Numbered from the stretch's first letter, positions 37,382 through 46,234 are shown. The stretch is 64,000 nucleotides of DNA from Acidobacteriota bacterium (GCA_021781795.1 JAJXWA010000011.1:1-64000), one strand, 5' to 3'. Program-made: numbers and translations. The notes: generated by a model not told the origin, from the letters alone.

Positions 37382-37858
37382 TCAGCCGACCGGCACGGAC
37401 GCGCAGTTCCTCACAGGCGCTACCGGCCGCGTCCAGGTCTGCGAGCGCCCGAAGAGCGGCACGCCAATGTAACCACGCAGTTCGAGCTTTCCGCCGTCCG
37501 CCGTCATCATGCCGTGATAGGTCTTGCCCGTTTTCGGATCGTAGAGCGTGCCGTCCGTCGCGTGCGCCGCGTCCTGTAGAGTAAAGCCGCTGCCAATCTC
37601 AAGTCCGCAGAGCGCGCGGGCGCGCAGGCGCGAATCTGGATTGTGAATGTCCGTCGGGGCATCGGCGTGCCGGCTCAGCGCCTCAATCCAGATGCACACT
37701 TGACTGCCGCAGTGGTCCACGCGCAGCACGGCGCCCGTCGGCTCCTGCCACTCGCCGATCATGTCCAGTGTTTGCGCGCCAAGCCTCGCACATCCAGCGA
37801 GAGCCGCCATCAGCCCCAGCGCAATCACGCATCGCACTGCAAAAGTCTGCTTCATCAT
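37382..37858 (-). CDS. DUF2147 lipoprotein
   Basis: A protein of about 158 residues with a short hydrophobic leader and lipobox (LMAALAGC), so probably a lipid-anchored periplasmic protein. The mature part carries the DUF2147 signature: GEWQEPTGAVLRV near the start, then DPKTGKTYHGMM, and LRGYIGVPLFGRSQTWTR at the end. The biochemical role of this beta-barrel-like family is not established. The frame is open far upstream, but the tandem ATGs at 37858 and 37855 begin the leader, and ATG 37858 overlaps the stop of the flavoprotein gene as ATGA, so the gene is translationally coupled to the polyketide cluster. Confidence 0.88.
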   Translation of the reverse strand: MMKQTFAVRCVIALGLMAALAGCARLGAQTLDMIGEWQEPTGAVLRVDHCGSQVCIWIEALSRHADAPTDIHNPDSRLRARALCGLEIGSGFTLQDAAHATDGTLYDPKTGKTYHGMMTADGGKLELRGYIGVPLFGRSQTWTRPVAPVRNCASVPVG

Positions 37859-39018
37859 CCATCCAGTCCTGCTCCATTGTGTCGCAAAAGGGGATGAGCA
37901 GTCAGCAGCGCATTCGTGGGCACCCGTGTCCGCGCAGCGATGCGGCCCAGCAACCCCGGCCACATCCGCGCGGCCTGCGCCACGACCGGTGCGGATACCA
38001 ACATGCGCGAGACCGTGGTCGCTAGTTGAATAGAGTCTTGAAACTGCGCACGCATCACCCGCGCGAACTCTGCCGGCGTTGCGCCGCGCGCCAGCATCAT
38101 CGCCGCCAGGAGCGCGCTGTGCAGCGCCATCGACATTCCATCGCCTGAGAACGATGGAATCACCGCTGCCTGATCGCCCAGCCGCCACAACCCGTCTGTG
38201 GTCTCAGCGGGCAACAGACCGTAGGGAATGGACGAGACGGCGAGCGGCCTGTCGAGTACCGGCTCAGCGCCGTCCATCCACACTCGCAAAGGAGGCGAAG
38301 ATTGCAGCATGTGTTCAAGCAGCGCAGTCCACGCCCCGCCGCAGCGCGCGAACTGTTCTCGCGTGACCAGCAGGCACAGATTCGCCTGACCGCCCTCAAC
38401 CATCTGCAGGCCCGCGTAGCCGCCGGGAAAGAGGAACAGTTCCACCCAACCCTTGAGCGCCTCCAGCTGCGCCGCGGCCAGCCGGAAGTACATCTTGAAT
38501 CCGACCAGGTTGTTCTGTTTGCCCGTCGGCCGCCGATATCCGCTCAGGTCCTGCTTGCCCGTCGCCAGGAACGCATCACGCGCTGCGTGCACAGCGCCGG
38601 CCACCACGCGCGCCTGCCAGCCATCGCTCGTGCGCGTCAGCCCCTCGACGCGCTGCCCGCGCAGCACCGTCACGCCCTCGCGCCTAGCAGCGTGCAGCAG
38701 CGCTTCGTCCAGTGCGCGCCGCGTCAAAGACAGCGCCGGAAACGGCAGTTCGCAGGTTGCAATCCTGGTGTGCGCATGCAGCCGCACACCCCGAATCGCA
38801 ACTGCGCCCAATGCACGCGGCGAAACTCGGAGCGATTCGAGATAGCCGATGGCTTCGTGACTGAGGAACTCGCCGCACACCTTGTTGTGCGCCGTTGGGC
38901 TCTGTTCCAGCAGCTTGACCGCGCGCCCACTCTGCGCCAGCGCTATGCCCAGCGCCGCGCCTGCTGGCCCTCCACCGATGACGAGAGCGTCGCAGGCCGA
39001 GGCGCGTGTATTGCTCAT
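37855..39018 (-). CDS. FAD-dependent oxidoreductase of the geranylgeranyl-reductase / PHBH-like family
   Basis: A flavoprotein of about 387 residues with an N-terminal dinucleotide-binding motif (DALVIGGGPAGAALGIALA), an EFLSHEAIG segment after KVCG, and the second FAD motif (LWRLGDQAAVIPSFSGDGMS). Such proteins hydroxylate aromatic rings or reduce isoprenoid double bonds. Its place directly after a type III polyketide synthase and a methyltransferase suggests hydroxylation or oxidation of the polyketide product, as with SrsC of Streptomyces griseus. The frame is open to 39054; ATG 39018 is preferred because it has GAAGAA before it and overlaps the methyltransferase stop as ATGA. Confidence 0.88.
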   Translation of the reverse strand: MSNTRASACDALVIGGGPAGAALGIALAQSGRAVKLLEQSPTAHNKVCGEFLSHEAIGYLESLRVSPRALGAVAIRGVRLHAHTRIATCELPFPALSLTRRALDEALLHAARREGVTVLRGQRVEGLTRTSDGWQARVVAGAVHAARDAFLATGKQDLSGYRRPTGKQNNLVGFKMYFRLAAAQLEALKGWVELFLFPGGYAGLQMVEGGQANLCLLVTREQFARCGGAWTALLEHMLQSSPPLRVWMDGAEPVLDRPLAVSSIPYGLLPAETTDGLWRLGDQAAVIPSFSGDGMSMALHSALLAAMMLARGATPAEFARVMRAQFQDSIQLATTVSRMLVSAPVVAQAARMWPGLLGRIAARTRVPTNALLTAHPLLRHNGAGLDG

Positions 39019-39731
39019 TTCTTCACTCGCCCTACGCATAGCCGCCCCGGCCACGCATCATAGATGCGAATCACATCGCGATCCAGCCGTGCCTCATCCG
39101 CATAGCGCGTCCAGTCCTCGGCGGTAAAAGCACGTTGAATCGAAACCGGGCCATCGTGCTGCACAAAGCGATGCCACCGCATCACACGCGAAAGCATCGT
39201 AAATCCTACATACGATCCACGCGCGCGCTTCAGATCGTTGATCAACCAGCCAAGAGCCGCCGTGCGCTCCATCCACGCGAGAAATCGCACGATCTCCGCG
39301 TCCTTCAGGTGATGCGCAAAAAGAGAGCTGAGGACGAGATCGATCCCATGCCTTGGCGCAAACTCAAAGACTTCACCCGTCACCCATTCAATCGCGCTTC
39401 CATCTCCGGTGAACTCTCGCGCCGCCCGCGCGGCATGTGGATTCAAATCGATTCCTGTAAGGCGCACTGCAACACTCTTCGCCCGCGCCCATTCCTCAAT
39501 GCGCCGCAGCATGTCGCCCGCACCACTGCCCACGTCCAGAATGTGCAGTGGCCGTTCGCTGCTCCCCGTAAACTGCTCCAGCCAGTTCAGCGTCGGGCGA
39601 TAAGAAAAGACCACGCGATTTACCTGCATCAGGTCCCGCAGGCAGGCTCGAAACTCTGTATAACTGCACGGCGCATCCATCCACTCCGACAGCTCTGTGC
39701 GCTGCGCAAAAGATTTCGTCTCAGGCCACAT
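39015..39731 (-). CDS. Class I SAM-dependent methyltransferase
   Basis: A protein of 238 residues with a Rossmann methyltransferase core. Motif I is LHILDVGSGAGDMLRRIEE, the acidic residue of motif II is in LTGIDLNPHAARAA, and motif IV-like LVLSSLFAHHLKD follows. It contains no transmembrane segment, so it differs from the membrane ICMT-type methyltransferase of the Srs and Bps phenolic-lipid clusters. Its start overlaps the polyketide synthase stop by 11 bp and its stop overlaps the flavoprotein start by 4 bp, so it very likely O- or C-methylates the polyketide product. Confidence 0.9.
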   Translation of the reverse strand: MWPETKSFAQRTELSEWMDAPCSYTEFRACLRDLMQVNRVVFSYRPTLNWLEQFTGSSERPLHILDVGSGAGDMLRRIEEWARAKSVAVRLTGIDLNPHAARAAREFTGDGSAIEWVTGEVFEFAPRHGIDLVLSSLFAHHLKDAEIVRFLAWMERTAALGWLINDLKRARGSYVGFTMLSRVMRWHRFVQHDGPVSIQRAFTAEDWTRYADEARLDRDVIRIYDAWPGRLCVGRVKK

Positions 39732-40782
39732 GGAAGCGCATGATCTCCGCTGTCAGTCCCGGCCCGAACGACATCGCACATCCGGACTCCCCGCCTGCCG
39801 CCTCGCGCAGCATCCGCTCCAGCACAAACATCACTGTCGCCGACGACATATTGCCGAACGATGCCAGCACATCCCGCGAGTTGCGCAGTGCATCGGGCGC
39901 AAGTCCCAACCCATCCTCCACCGCATCCAGAATCGATCGCCCTCCGGGATGAACCGCCCATAGCTGAACATCGCCGCAGTTCGTTACCGAGCTTCCGTGC
40001 TCGCGCATCGCCTTCGCAATGCGAGCCGGCACGTGCGTGGAGAGGAACATATCAAAGCCAAGATCGCCCACGCGCCATGTGATCAGGTCGCGCGAGTCTT
40101 CAATCTGCATGGCGTGAAAGCTCTCCATGGCCAGTCCTCCAGGCTCGCTCGTCACCAGACTCGCCGCACATCCATCCGCGAAAAGCGAGAAGGAAATCAC
40201 CTCGCTCAGGTCCTGCGTCGACTGAAAGTGCAGCGTACAGAGCTCCAGATTTACGACCAGCACGTGGGCGTTCGGCTCTGATCGCACCACGTGTCGCGCC
40301 AGCTTCAGCGCGTTGATGGCCGCATAGCAGCCCATGAACCCCAGCATGGTTCGCTCTGTCGAAGGCGGCAGGCCGAGATAGTCGATGATGTCGAAGTCCA
40401 TTCCCGGCGCATAGAAGCCTGTGCAGCAGGTCACAATCACATGACGAATGCGGCTCCGCTCTTCTGCGCTCAGCACAAGCCGGTCGAGCGCCTTGCGCAG
40501 CAGTGCGGGCGCCGACTGCTCAAACACCTTCATGCGTTGCGCAGTCGAAGGAAACCTGCCGCCCGCATAGAAAGAGAAGGCATCCATGGCAGCGTCGCTC
40601 CGCGCGGGTTCGTCCGTCAGGCAGGAGTAGCGATGGTGAATCTCAGACTTCGCAGCAATACGCTGAAAGATGTTGCGCGCGCGGCGACCTTCCAGCATCT
40701 CCATAGCGAAGGCGATGAATTTCTCGTGGATGTCGTGCTCCGGAACCGCGGTTCCGATGCGACGCAAATATGCCTCTGCCAT
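39721..40782 (-). CDS. Type III polyketide synthase (chalcone/stilbene synthase family)
   Basis: A homodimeric ketosynthase that extends an acyl-CoA starter with malonyl-CoA and cyclises the chain to a resorcinol, pyrone or similar ring. At 353 residues it is typical. The catalytic triad is complete: Cys152 in GFMGCYAA, His278 in VHPGG, Asn311 in FGNMSSATVMF; the family loop MSFGPGLTAE is near the end. A GGAGGT ribosome site sits 6 bp before the ATG. It heads an overlapped operon with methyltransferase, flavoprotein and DUF2147 genes. The starter is unknown; long-chain fatty acyl units are the commonest choice in bacterial relatives with such partners. Confidence 0.96.
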   Translation of the reverse strand: MAEAYLRRIGTAVPEHDIHEKFIAFAMEMLEGRRARNIFQRIAAKSEIHHRYSCLTDEPARSDAAMDAFSFYAGGRFPSTAQRMKVFEQSAPALLRKALDRLVLSAEERSRIRHVIVTCCTGFYAPGMDFDIIDYLGLPPSTERTMLGFMGCYAAINALKLARHVVRSEPNAHVLVVNLELCTLHFQSTQDLSEVISFSLFADGCAASLVTSEPGGLAMESFHAMQIEDSRDLITWRVGDLGFDMFLSTHVPARIAKAMREHGSSVTNCGDVQLWAVHPGGRSILDAVEDGLGLAPDALRNSRDVLASFGNMSSATVMFVLERMLREAAGGESGCAMSFGPGLTAEIMRFHVA

Positions 40783-40947
40783 CCGGGACCTCCGGGGATT
40801 ACTGCGCGCGGGGAATACGCTGTACGACCGATCTCGACGCTTTCGCCTCGCCGGTACCGTGCGACTGATTGTAAGCCTCCGCGAAGCCCGCGCTCATTGG
40901 CAAGCAATTCTTTCCGGCGCTTTCATCTCACCAAAACGAGCCTGCAA

Positions 40948-42420
40948 CTAAGCGTTAATTGCCATGCCTTCGACGGCGGCGTAGGCATCGAGCATGGATT
41001 CGGCCAGCGTAGGATGCGCGTGAATCATGAACATCAGCTCGTCCACCGTGCCTTCCAACTCCATTACTGCCACGGCCTCTGCCACCAGTTCGGTGGCCTG
41101 TGGGCCGATGATATGCACGCCGAGGATCTCGCCGTACTTTGCATCCGAGACAATCTTCACAAACCCATCGTGATTGCCCACAATGGTCGCCTTGGAGTTG
41201 CCGGCAAAGGGGAACTTGCCCACCTTCACTTCGTAGCCTTTCTCCTTCGCCTGCGCTTCCGTCCATCCCACCGACCCAATCTGCGGCTCCGTGTAGGTGG
41301 CGCCGGGAATGCGGTCGCGCCGTACCGGCTTGAACTCACGCCGGGCAATCTTTGAGACGGCCACGATGCCGCTCATCATCGCCACGTGCGCAAGTTGCGG
41401 CAGTCCGGCCACAATGTCGCCAATCGCAAAGATGCCCGCCTCGGCTGTCTCCTGCGCTTCATTCACCTTGATAAATCCACGGTCGAGTTCAATGCGCGTC
41501 TTTTCGAGGCCAATGTTCTCTGTGCGCGGCGCGCGGCCCACGGCCACCAGCACCTTCTCGGCTTCCTTCTCCACCGTCTTGCCGTTCGCGCCCGTCCACG
41601 TCACCTTCACGCCCGCTGCGGTCTTCTCAATCTTCTCCACCTTCGCGCCGGTGTTGACGTCGATGCCGCGCTTCTTGAAGAGCCGCGTCATCTCTTTCGA
41701 CACATCCTCGTCCTCCACCGGCACCACGCGCGGCAGGAATTCCACAATCGTCACCTCCGCGCCAAAGCTGCGGAAGATCGAGCTGAACTCCATGCCCACG
41801 GCGCCCGCGCCAATCACGATCAGCGACTTCGGCGGCTCCGGCAGCGAAAGAATCTCGATGTTCGTCAGAATGCGGTCATCCGGCTTGAGCCCAAAGATGG
41901 TCTTCGCCTCTGACCCGGTCGCCAGAATCACATGACGCGCCTTCACCTCCGCCGGCCCACCTTCCGCCGCATCGCTCAGTGCCACGGTATGCACGCCGTC
42001 CTTTGCAGGGCCCGTCAGCCGCCCAAAGCCGGAGAGCAGCGTCACCTTGTTCTTCTTCACCAGGAATTCCAGGCCCTTGGTGTGCTTGGTCACCACGGAG
42101 TTCTTGCGGGCCAGCACGGCCGTCCAGTTCAGCGTGCGTCCCTCCACGCCGTCGATGCCGTACTCGGCTGCATGCTTCAGGTGGTCCCACAGCTCAGCGT
42201 TGAACAGGAGCGACTTGGTCGGGATGCATCCCACATGCAGGCAGGTCCCGCCCAGCTTGGGGCTCTTCTCAATGAGCGCCACCTTCAGGCCCAGTTGCGC
42301 CCCGCGAAAAGCTGCCGTATATCCGCCAGGTCCGCCGCCAAGAATCGCCACATCGTAGATCGTCTCTGTCAAAGCCAGCTCCGTCCCCGCGCGCCTTGAA
42401 TCCATCCCAAGCGCGCCCAT
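40948..42420 (-). CDS. lpdA: Dihydrolipoamide dehydrogenase
   Basis: FAD enzyme (E3) that reoxidises the lipoyl groups of 2-oxoacid dehydrogenase complexes and reduces NAD+. It has 490 residues counted from the longest start. Features: FAD motif DVAILGGGPGGYTAA, the redox-active disulfide GGTCLHVGCIPTK (Cys60, Cys65), the NAD motif IVIGAGAVGMEFSSIF, the second FAD motif IFAIGDIVAG, and the catalytic HAHPTLAES near the C-terminus. The start is not settled: ATG 42420, ATG 42405 and TTG 42372 (nearest to the family N-terminus, with GGAG upstream) are all possible. It lies 165 bp upstream of the polyketide operon on the same strand. Confidence 0.97.
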   Translation of the reverse strand: MGALGMDSRRAGTELALTETIYDVAILGGGPGGYTAAFRGAQLGLKVALIEKSPKLGGTCLHVGCIPTKSLLFNAELWDHLKHAAEYGIDGVEGRTLNWTAVLARKNSVVTKHTKGLEFLVKKNKVTLLSGFGRLTGPAKDGVHTVALSDAAEGGPAEVKARHVILATGSEAKTIFGLKPDDRILTNIEILSLPEPPKSLIVIGAGAVGMEFSSIFRSFGAEVTIVEFLPRVVPVEDEDVSKEMTRLFKKRGIDVNTGAKVEKIEKTAAGVKVTWTGANGKTVEKEAEKVLVAVGRAPRTENIGLEKTRIELDRGFIKVNEAQETAEAGIFAIGDIVAGLPQLAHVAMMSGIVAVSKIARREFKPVRRDRIPGATYTEPQIGSVGWTEAQAKEKGYEVKVGKFPFAGNSKATIVGNHDGFVKIVSDAKYGEILGVHIIGPQATELVAEAVAVMELEGTVDELMFMIHAHPTLAESMLDAYAAVEGMAINA

Positions 42421-42484
42421 CCAATGTCCAGTCTAATGGATGCATGATGCACGCATCCTGCGCAGACGGAGAACAGAGCGCCCT

Positions 42485-43462
42485 TCAACGGGCTGTTTTA
42501 ACACGGCACATCGCTGCTTGCACCGTCTCCGCCTCATCGCCAAAGCCTGCAGTCCAGTGCACTTCCGGCTCGCGCCGGAACCACGTCATCTGCCGCTTGG
42601 CATAGTTGCGATGCCCCTGTTGCGCAGCCGCAATCGCAGCCTCTTCGGTCATCTCGCCGCGCACCACCGCTAGCGCCTGCCGATAGCCCAGCGCATCCAG
42701 CGCCTTCACCGGCCCATAGCGCGCCAGCAGTCCACGCGTCTCCTCCACCAGTCCCGCGGCAAACATCGCGGCGCACCGCCGGTTGATGCGCTCATACAGC
42801 GCCGCGCGCGGCGGATTCAGCCCGATGCGCAGCAGCCGGAAGCCCGTGAGCGGATCGCGCGCCAGATCCTCGCGGCCCAGCACCTCGCTCATCGGCTTGC
42901 GCGCCGCCAGGCACACCTCAATCGCCCGAATTAGCTTCGGCGTGTCGTTGGCATGGATGTTTTCCGCCCGCACAGCATCGAGCCGCTGCAGTATCCGGTG
43001 CAGCCATGCGCTGCCGCGCTTCTCTGCCGTCTGCCGCAGCCGCTCGCGAAGCGCTTCCTGCCGCTCCGGCCCGGCAAATAAGCCCTCCGTGAGAGCGCGC
43101 AGGTAGAGCCCCGTCCCGCCCGTCACAATGGGGAGGCTGCCTCTTGCGGCAATCTCTTGCAGTGCGGCGCGGGCCTGTCGGCTGTACTCGCCCGCGGTGA
43201 ACGGCTCATCCGGACTGGCCACATCAATCAGGTGATGGGGCAGCCGCGCGCGTTCTGCTTGCGTGGGCTTGGCGGATCCCAGGTCCATCCCGCGATACAC
43301 AGCCACGGAGTCGCAGCTCACAATCTCGCCGTCAAACTGCGCACCCAGCGCAAGGGACAGTGCCGTCTTGCCGCTGCCCGTCGGGCCAAGCAGCAGAACA
43401 ACCAAAGGATCCGCCGTGCGCGCTGCACTCACAGTCGCCACCAGCCCGGCGGAAAAAGCCAT
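42485..43462 (-). CDS. miaA: tRNA dimethylallyltransferase
   Basis: Adds a dimethylallyl group to N6 of A37 in tRNAs reading UNN codons, improving decoding. It has about 325 residues with the family P-loop LGPTGSGKTALS, the substrate segment SCDSVAVYRGMDLGSAKPT, GGTGLYLRALTEGL, and the C-terminal LDALGYRQA and HRNYAKRQMTWFR. The frame is open to 43648, but ATG 43462 gives the family start with GGGAA upstream. Its first 34 bp overlap the end of a small membrane-protein gene in another frame, so the two are probably co-translated. Confidence 0.96.
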   Translation of the reverse strand: MAFSAGLVATVSAARTADPLVVLLLGPTGSGKTALSLALGAQFDGEIVSCDSVAVYRGMDLGSAKPTQAERARLPHHLIDVASPDEPFTAGEYSRQARAALQEIAARGSLPIVTGGTGLYLRALTEGLFAGPERQEALRERLRQTAEKRGSAWLHRILQRLDAVRAENIHANDTPKLIRAIEVCLAARKPMSEVLGREDLARDPLTGFRLLRIGLNPPRAALYERINRRCAAMFAAGLVEETRGLLARYGPVKALDALGYRQALAVVRGEMTEEAAIAAAQQGHRNYAKRQMTWFRREPEVHWTAGFGDEAETVQAAMCRVKTAR

Positions 43463-43614
43463 CGCAGATTCCCGTGCAGCAGCCACCAGATGAGTACGGC
43501 CATCGCCAGCAGGACCAGGCCAAGCGCTTGGTTCCGCGCAAATTGCCGCGTCTGCGCGGCGCGCTCTTGTTCCGCGGCTTTTTGTTCGAGATGTGGCCGA
43601 GTGCGCGATTCCAT
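43429..43614 (-). CDS. Small single-pass membrane protein
   Basis: A 61-residue protein with a charged, helical N-terminus (HLEQKAAEQERAAQTRQ), one transmembrane helix (LGLVLLAMAVLIWWLLHG), and a Trp-rich end (FPPGWWRL). The chosen ATG at 43614 has an AGGA about 10 bp upstream; the open frame itself extends to 43752. It overlaps the miaA start by 34 bp. The function is unknown. The amphipathic composition and position make it a plausible real gene, but I have no family match. Confidence 0.6.
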   Translation of the reverse strand: MESRTRPHLEQKAAEQERAAQTRQFARNQALGLVLLAMAVLIWWLLHGNLRWLFPPGWWRL

Positions 43615-43662
43615 GCCTGCCGTCCTGGCACGCGCCCGCATTCTGCATGGGCGCAACGCTTC

Positions 43663-43668
43663 AGTATA
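43663..43668 (-). promoter_or_regulatory. Possible -10 element for the small-protein/miaA unit
   Basis: TATACT on the minus strand, 5 of 6 to consensus, about 50 bp before the ATG at 43614. No convincing -35 at 17 bp spacing. Confidence 0.35.
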
Positions 43669-43766
43669 GGAGAGGTCAAGGCCCGTCCGTTTGACTTCAC
43701 CCCCTGCGATTGCCGACCATAACCTTTCGGGGCTTTGGCGTCGCCGGCCCATCAGGGGGAAACTGC

Positions 43767-45056
43767 ATGAAAGTCCTCATCCTTGGTTCCGGTGGCCGCG
43801 AGCACGCGCTGGCCTGGTCGGTGCGGCGCTGTGCGCGCGTCACGGAGGTGGTCTGCGCGCCCGGCAATGGCGGCATTGCAGAGGTGGCGCGGTGCATCCC
43901 CGTCGATCTCAAGAACCTCGACGCGATGGTGCGACTGGTCGAGGCAGAGCAGCCGGCGCTGACCATCGTTGGCCCGGAGCTGCCGCTCTCTCTGGGGGTG
44001 GTGGATGTGTTGCAAGAGCACGGCTTTCGTGTCTTTGGTCCCACGCGCGAGGCAGCCATGCTTGAAACCAGCAAGGCATTCGCCAAGCAGTTCATGAAGC
44101 GCAACAAGATTCCCACCGCCAACTATGCGGTCTGCACCAGCGCAGGCGAGCTGGAGAAGATGATCGACCATTTCCACGCCCCCATCGTTATCAAGGCCGA
44201 CGGACTGGCCGCGGGCAAGGGGGTCATCATCTGTCAATCCCGCAACATGGCGCTGGAGGCCGCACACGGTTTGTTCTCCGGAGCGCTGCTCGGCACGGCA
44301 GAGGGCCAGGTGGTCATCGAGGAGTTTCTCGAAGGGGATGAGGTCAGCTTTCTGTGCCTCTCGGACGGCAAGACCGTCGCACCCCTCGTTCCCGCGCAGG
44401 ACCACAAGCGCATTGGCGAGGGCGACACCGGCCCCAACACCGGCGGCATGGGCGTCTACTCGACGGACACGATTCTCGACCCCGGCATGACCGAGTGGAT
44501 TCTGCACCACATCGCCGAGCCGACCGTGCGCGGCATGGCCGAGGAGGGTGTCCCATTTGTTGGCGTGCTCTACGTGGGCCTCATGATGACGGCGCGCGGC
44601 CCCGAGGTGCTCGAATACAACGCCCGCTTCGGCGATCCCGAGACGCAGGCCATCCTGGTGCGGCTGGAGTCCGACCTGGTGGACGCAATCGACGCCTGTA
44701 TCGACGGCACGCTGGCCGCGACGCAACTGCGCTGGAGTCCTGGCGCGGCAGCTTGTGTGGTCGCCAGTTCTTCGGGCTACCCCGGCAGCTATCGTACTGG
44801 CTTTCCGATCTCCGGCCTGGCTGCGGCCGGGCAGGTTCCCGGCGTGCAGGTCTTCCACGCCGGCACCTCCAACCTCGATGGCCAGATTGTGACCTCGGGA
44901 GGCCGGGTGCTGGGCGTCACCGCAGCGGGGGAATCGCTGGAGCAGGCGCTGGCGCGCGCCTACCAGGCTCTTGGGGAGATTCACTTCGACGGCATCTACT
45001 TCCGCCGCGACATTGGCCATCGCGCTCTGCAGCCCAAAGCCTCAACGGAGATATAA
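43767..45056 (+). CDS. purD: Phosphoribosylamine-glycine ligase
   Basis: ATP-dependent joining of glycine to phosphoribosylamine, step two of purine synthesis. It has 429 residues, normal for GARS. The N-terminus VLILGSGGREHALAWS is diagnostic, and the ATP-grasp domain shows IKADGLAAGKGVIIC, EFLEGDEVSFLCLSDGK, GPNTGGMGVYS and YNARFGDPETQ. The frame is open from 43710, but ATG 43767 gives the family start, with AGGGGGA at 6 bp. It is monocistronic here and divergent from the miaA unit; no other pur genes are in the window. Confidence 0.97.
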   Translation: MKVLILGSGGREHALAWSVRRCARVTEVVCAPGNGGIAEVARCIPVDLKNLDAMVRLVEAEQPALTIVGPELPLSLGVVDVLQEHGFRVFGPTREAAMLETSKAFAKQFMKRNKIPTANYAVCTSAGELEKMIDHFHAPIVIKADGLAAGKGVIICQSRNMALEAAHGLFSGALLGTAEGQVVIEEFLEGDEVSFLCLSDGKTVAPLVPAQDHKRIGEGDTGPNTGGMGVYSTDTILDPGMTEWILHHIAEPTVRGMAEEGVPFVGVLYVGLMMTARGPEVLEYNARFGDPETQAILVRLESDLVDAIDACIDGTLAATQLRWSPGAAACVVASSSGYPGSYRTGFPISGLAAAGQVPGVQVFHAGTSNLDGQIVTSGGRVLGVTAAGESLEQALARAYQALGEIHFDGIYFRRDIGHRALQPKASTEI

Positions 45057-45124
45057 ATAGCCATCGTCCAGCCGGGTGAGCGGCTTATCCGGTGCGGGGA
45101 TCTGCTCTTCAGCGCCGCGATGGG

Positions 45125-45427
45125 CTAAGCGCCTGCCGCCGCCTGACCCCTGCCAGGCAGCTTCTGGAAGCACGAACGGCACAGTACCGGACGGCCCTGC
45201 GTCGGCTTGAACGGCACCGTTGTGGACATGCCGCACTCCGAGCAGTTGGTCCGCGTCTCCGTGCGCACACGGCCTCCGTTGCCCGCCGAGCGCTTTGCCT
45301 TGCATTGCTTGCAGCGTTTCGGGTCGTTGGTAAATTGTTTGTCGTGGAAAAACAACTGCTCGCCTGCGGTGAACACAAATTCAGCGCCGCAATCAATGCA
45401 CGTCAGGACACGATCGGTGAATTCCAT
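45125..45427 (-). CDS. Double zinc-ribbon protein
   Basis: A 100-residue cytoplasmic protein with two zinc-binding knuckle pairs: CIDCGAEF with CKQCKAKR, and CSECG with CRSCF. The first half (FTAGEQLFFHDKQFTNDPKRC) matches a probable zinc-ribbon family found in bacteria and plants. The second half resembles the CxxC/CxxC modules of small regulators. The role is unknown, perhaps nucleic-acid or protein contact. The frame is open to 45517, but ATG 45427 (MEFTDRVLTC), preceded by GGGGAA, is the natural start. It converges on purD. Confidence 0.85.
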   Translation of the reverse strand: MEFTDRVLTCIDCGAEFVFTAGEQLFFHDKQFTNDPKRCKQCKAKRSAGNGGRVRTETRTNCSECGMSTTVPFKPTQGRPVLCRSCFQKLPGRGQAAAGA

Positions 45428-45738
45428 GGCCGGATTCCCCATGAGCAGGGAACCATCCGACTCGGCCTGGAGCTGGGAAGATCGTGCCGGTCCCGTTTCC
45501 CTGTCTTCTTCTTGCAATCCACAGCGAGGGCCCGGGCCGCTTTAAGGGGGCGGCGCATACTGGATGCCAAGCCAAACTGCCCGGCAAAGTTGCTCCCGCC
45601 TGGGGGGTGAGGAAGCGGGGAATCAGGTGAAGCAAATCGGGACAGGGCGCTCCGTCTGGATCAACTTGCCTTACGCCGCGGCCTCTGGTTCAGCCAGCGG
45701 CGCCCGGAGCGGCGCCTGTCTCGATGGTCTTTCGGTTG

Positions 45739-45936
45739 TTAGTCTTGCTCTTTGCGAGCCTTCTTGCGATTCCGCTTGCGCGCCAGTGCTGCCTTGACGC
45801 GGCGCTTCTCACCGGGCTTCAGATAGTAGGAGTGACGCTTTACTTCCTTGATGATGTCCTCCTGCTGTACCTTCCGCTTAAACCGGCGCAGCGCATTTTC
45901 GAGCGGCTCGCCATCCTGCAAGCGAACCTCTGCCAA
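45739..45936 (-). CDS. rpsU: 30S ribosomal protein bS21
   Basis: A 65-residue basic protein of the small subunit that helps base-pairing at the Shine-Dalgarno site. The sequence AEVRLQDGEPLENALRRFKR and the Arg/Lys-rich end (ALARKRNRKKARKEQD) are diagnostic. The start codon is TTG (45934-45936), supported by a strong GGAGGTG 7 bp upstream. It is transcribed away from the small coiled-coil gene. Confidence 0.97.
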   Translation of the reverse strand: MAEVRLQDGEPLENALRRFKRKVQQEDIIKEVKRHSYYLKPGEKRRVKAALARKRNRKKARKEQD

Positions 45937-45975
45937 AGGGTCCCACCTCCAAACCTGCCTAAGGGGCGTCCTTTA

Positions 45976-46006
45976 ATGATACTGGAAACCGCGACTGCGC
46001 CGTCAA
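45976..46006 (-). promoter_or_regulatory. Possible sigma-70-type promoter of rpsU
   Basis: On the minus strand TTGACG (46006-46001) and TATCAT (45981-45976) are each 5 of 6 to consensus. The spacer is 19 bp, longer than ideal. It would give a leader of about 30-35 nt. Confidence 0.45.
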
Positions 46007-46234
46007 ATTTTCGCCGGATTTCTCTGGTTCCACCCACTTTCCGGTCGAATGTCCACCATCTCCCCTCCTTCCTGGGCAGTCAAAGGCGGCGTCCGCAGGC
46101 CCCCGCGAGGTCCGCCCAACCGGGGCAGCCGCCGCTTTTCCACACCGGCACCATGAAGGTTGTAGCCGTCTGCAACGTTGGTGCAATGCTTTTCCTGGTC
46201 ATTCTTCTCGTAGACTGCAGGCGTGGAGGGAATT

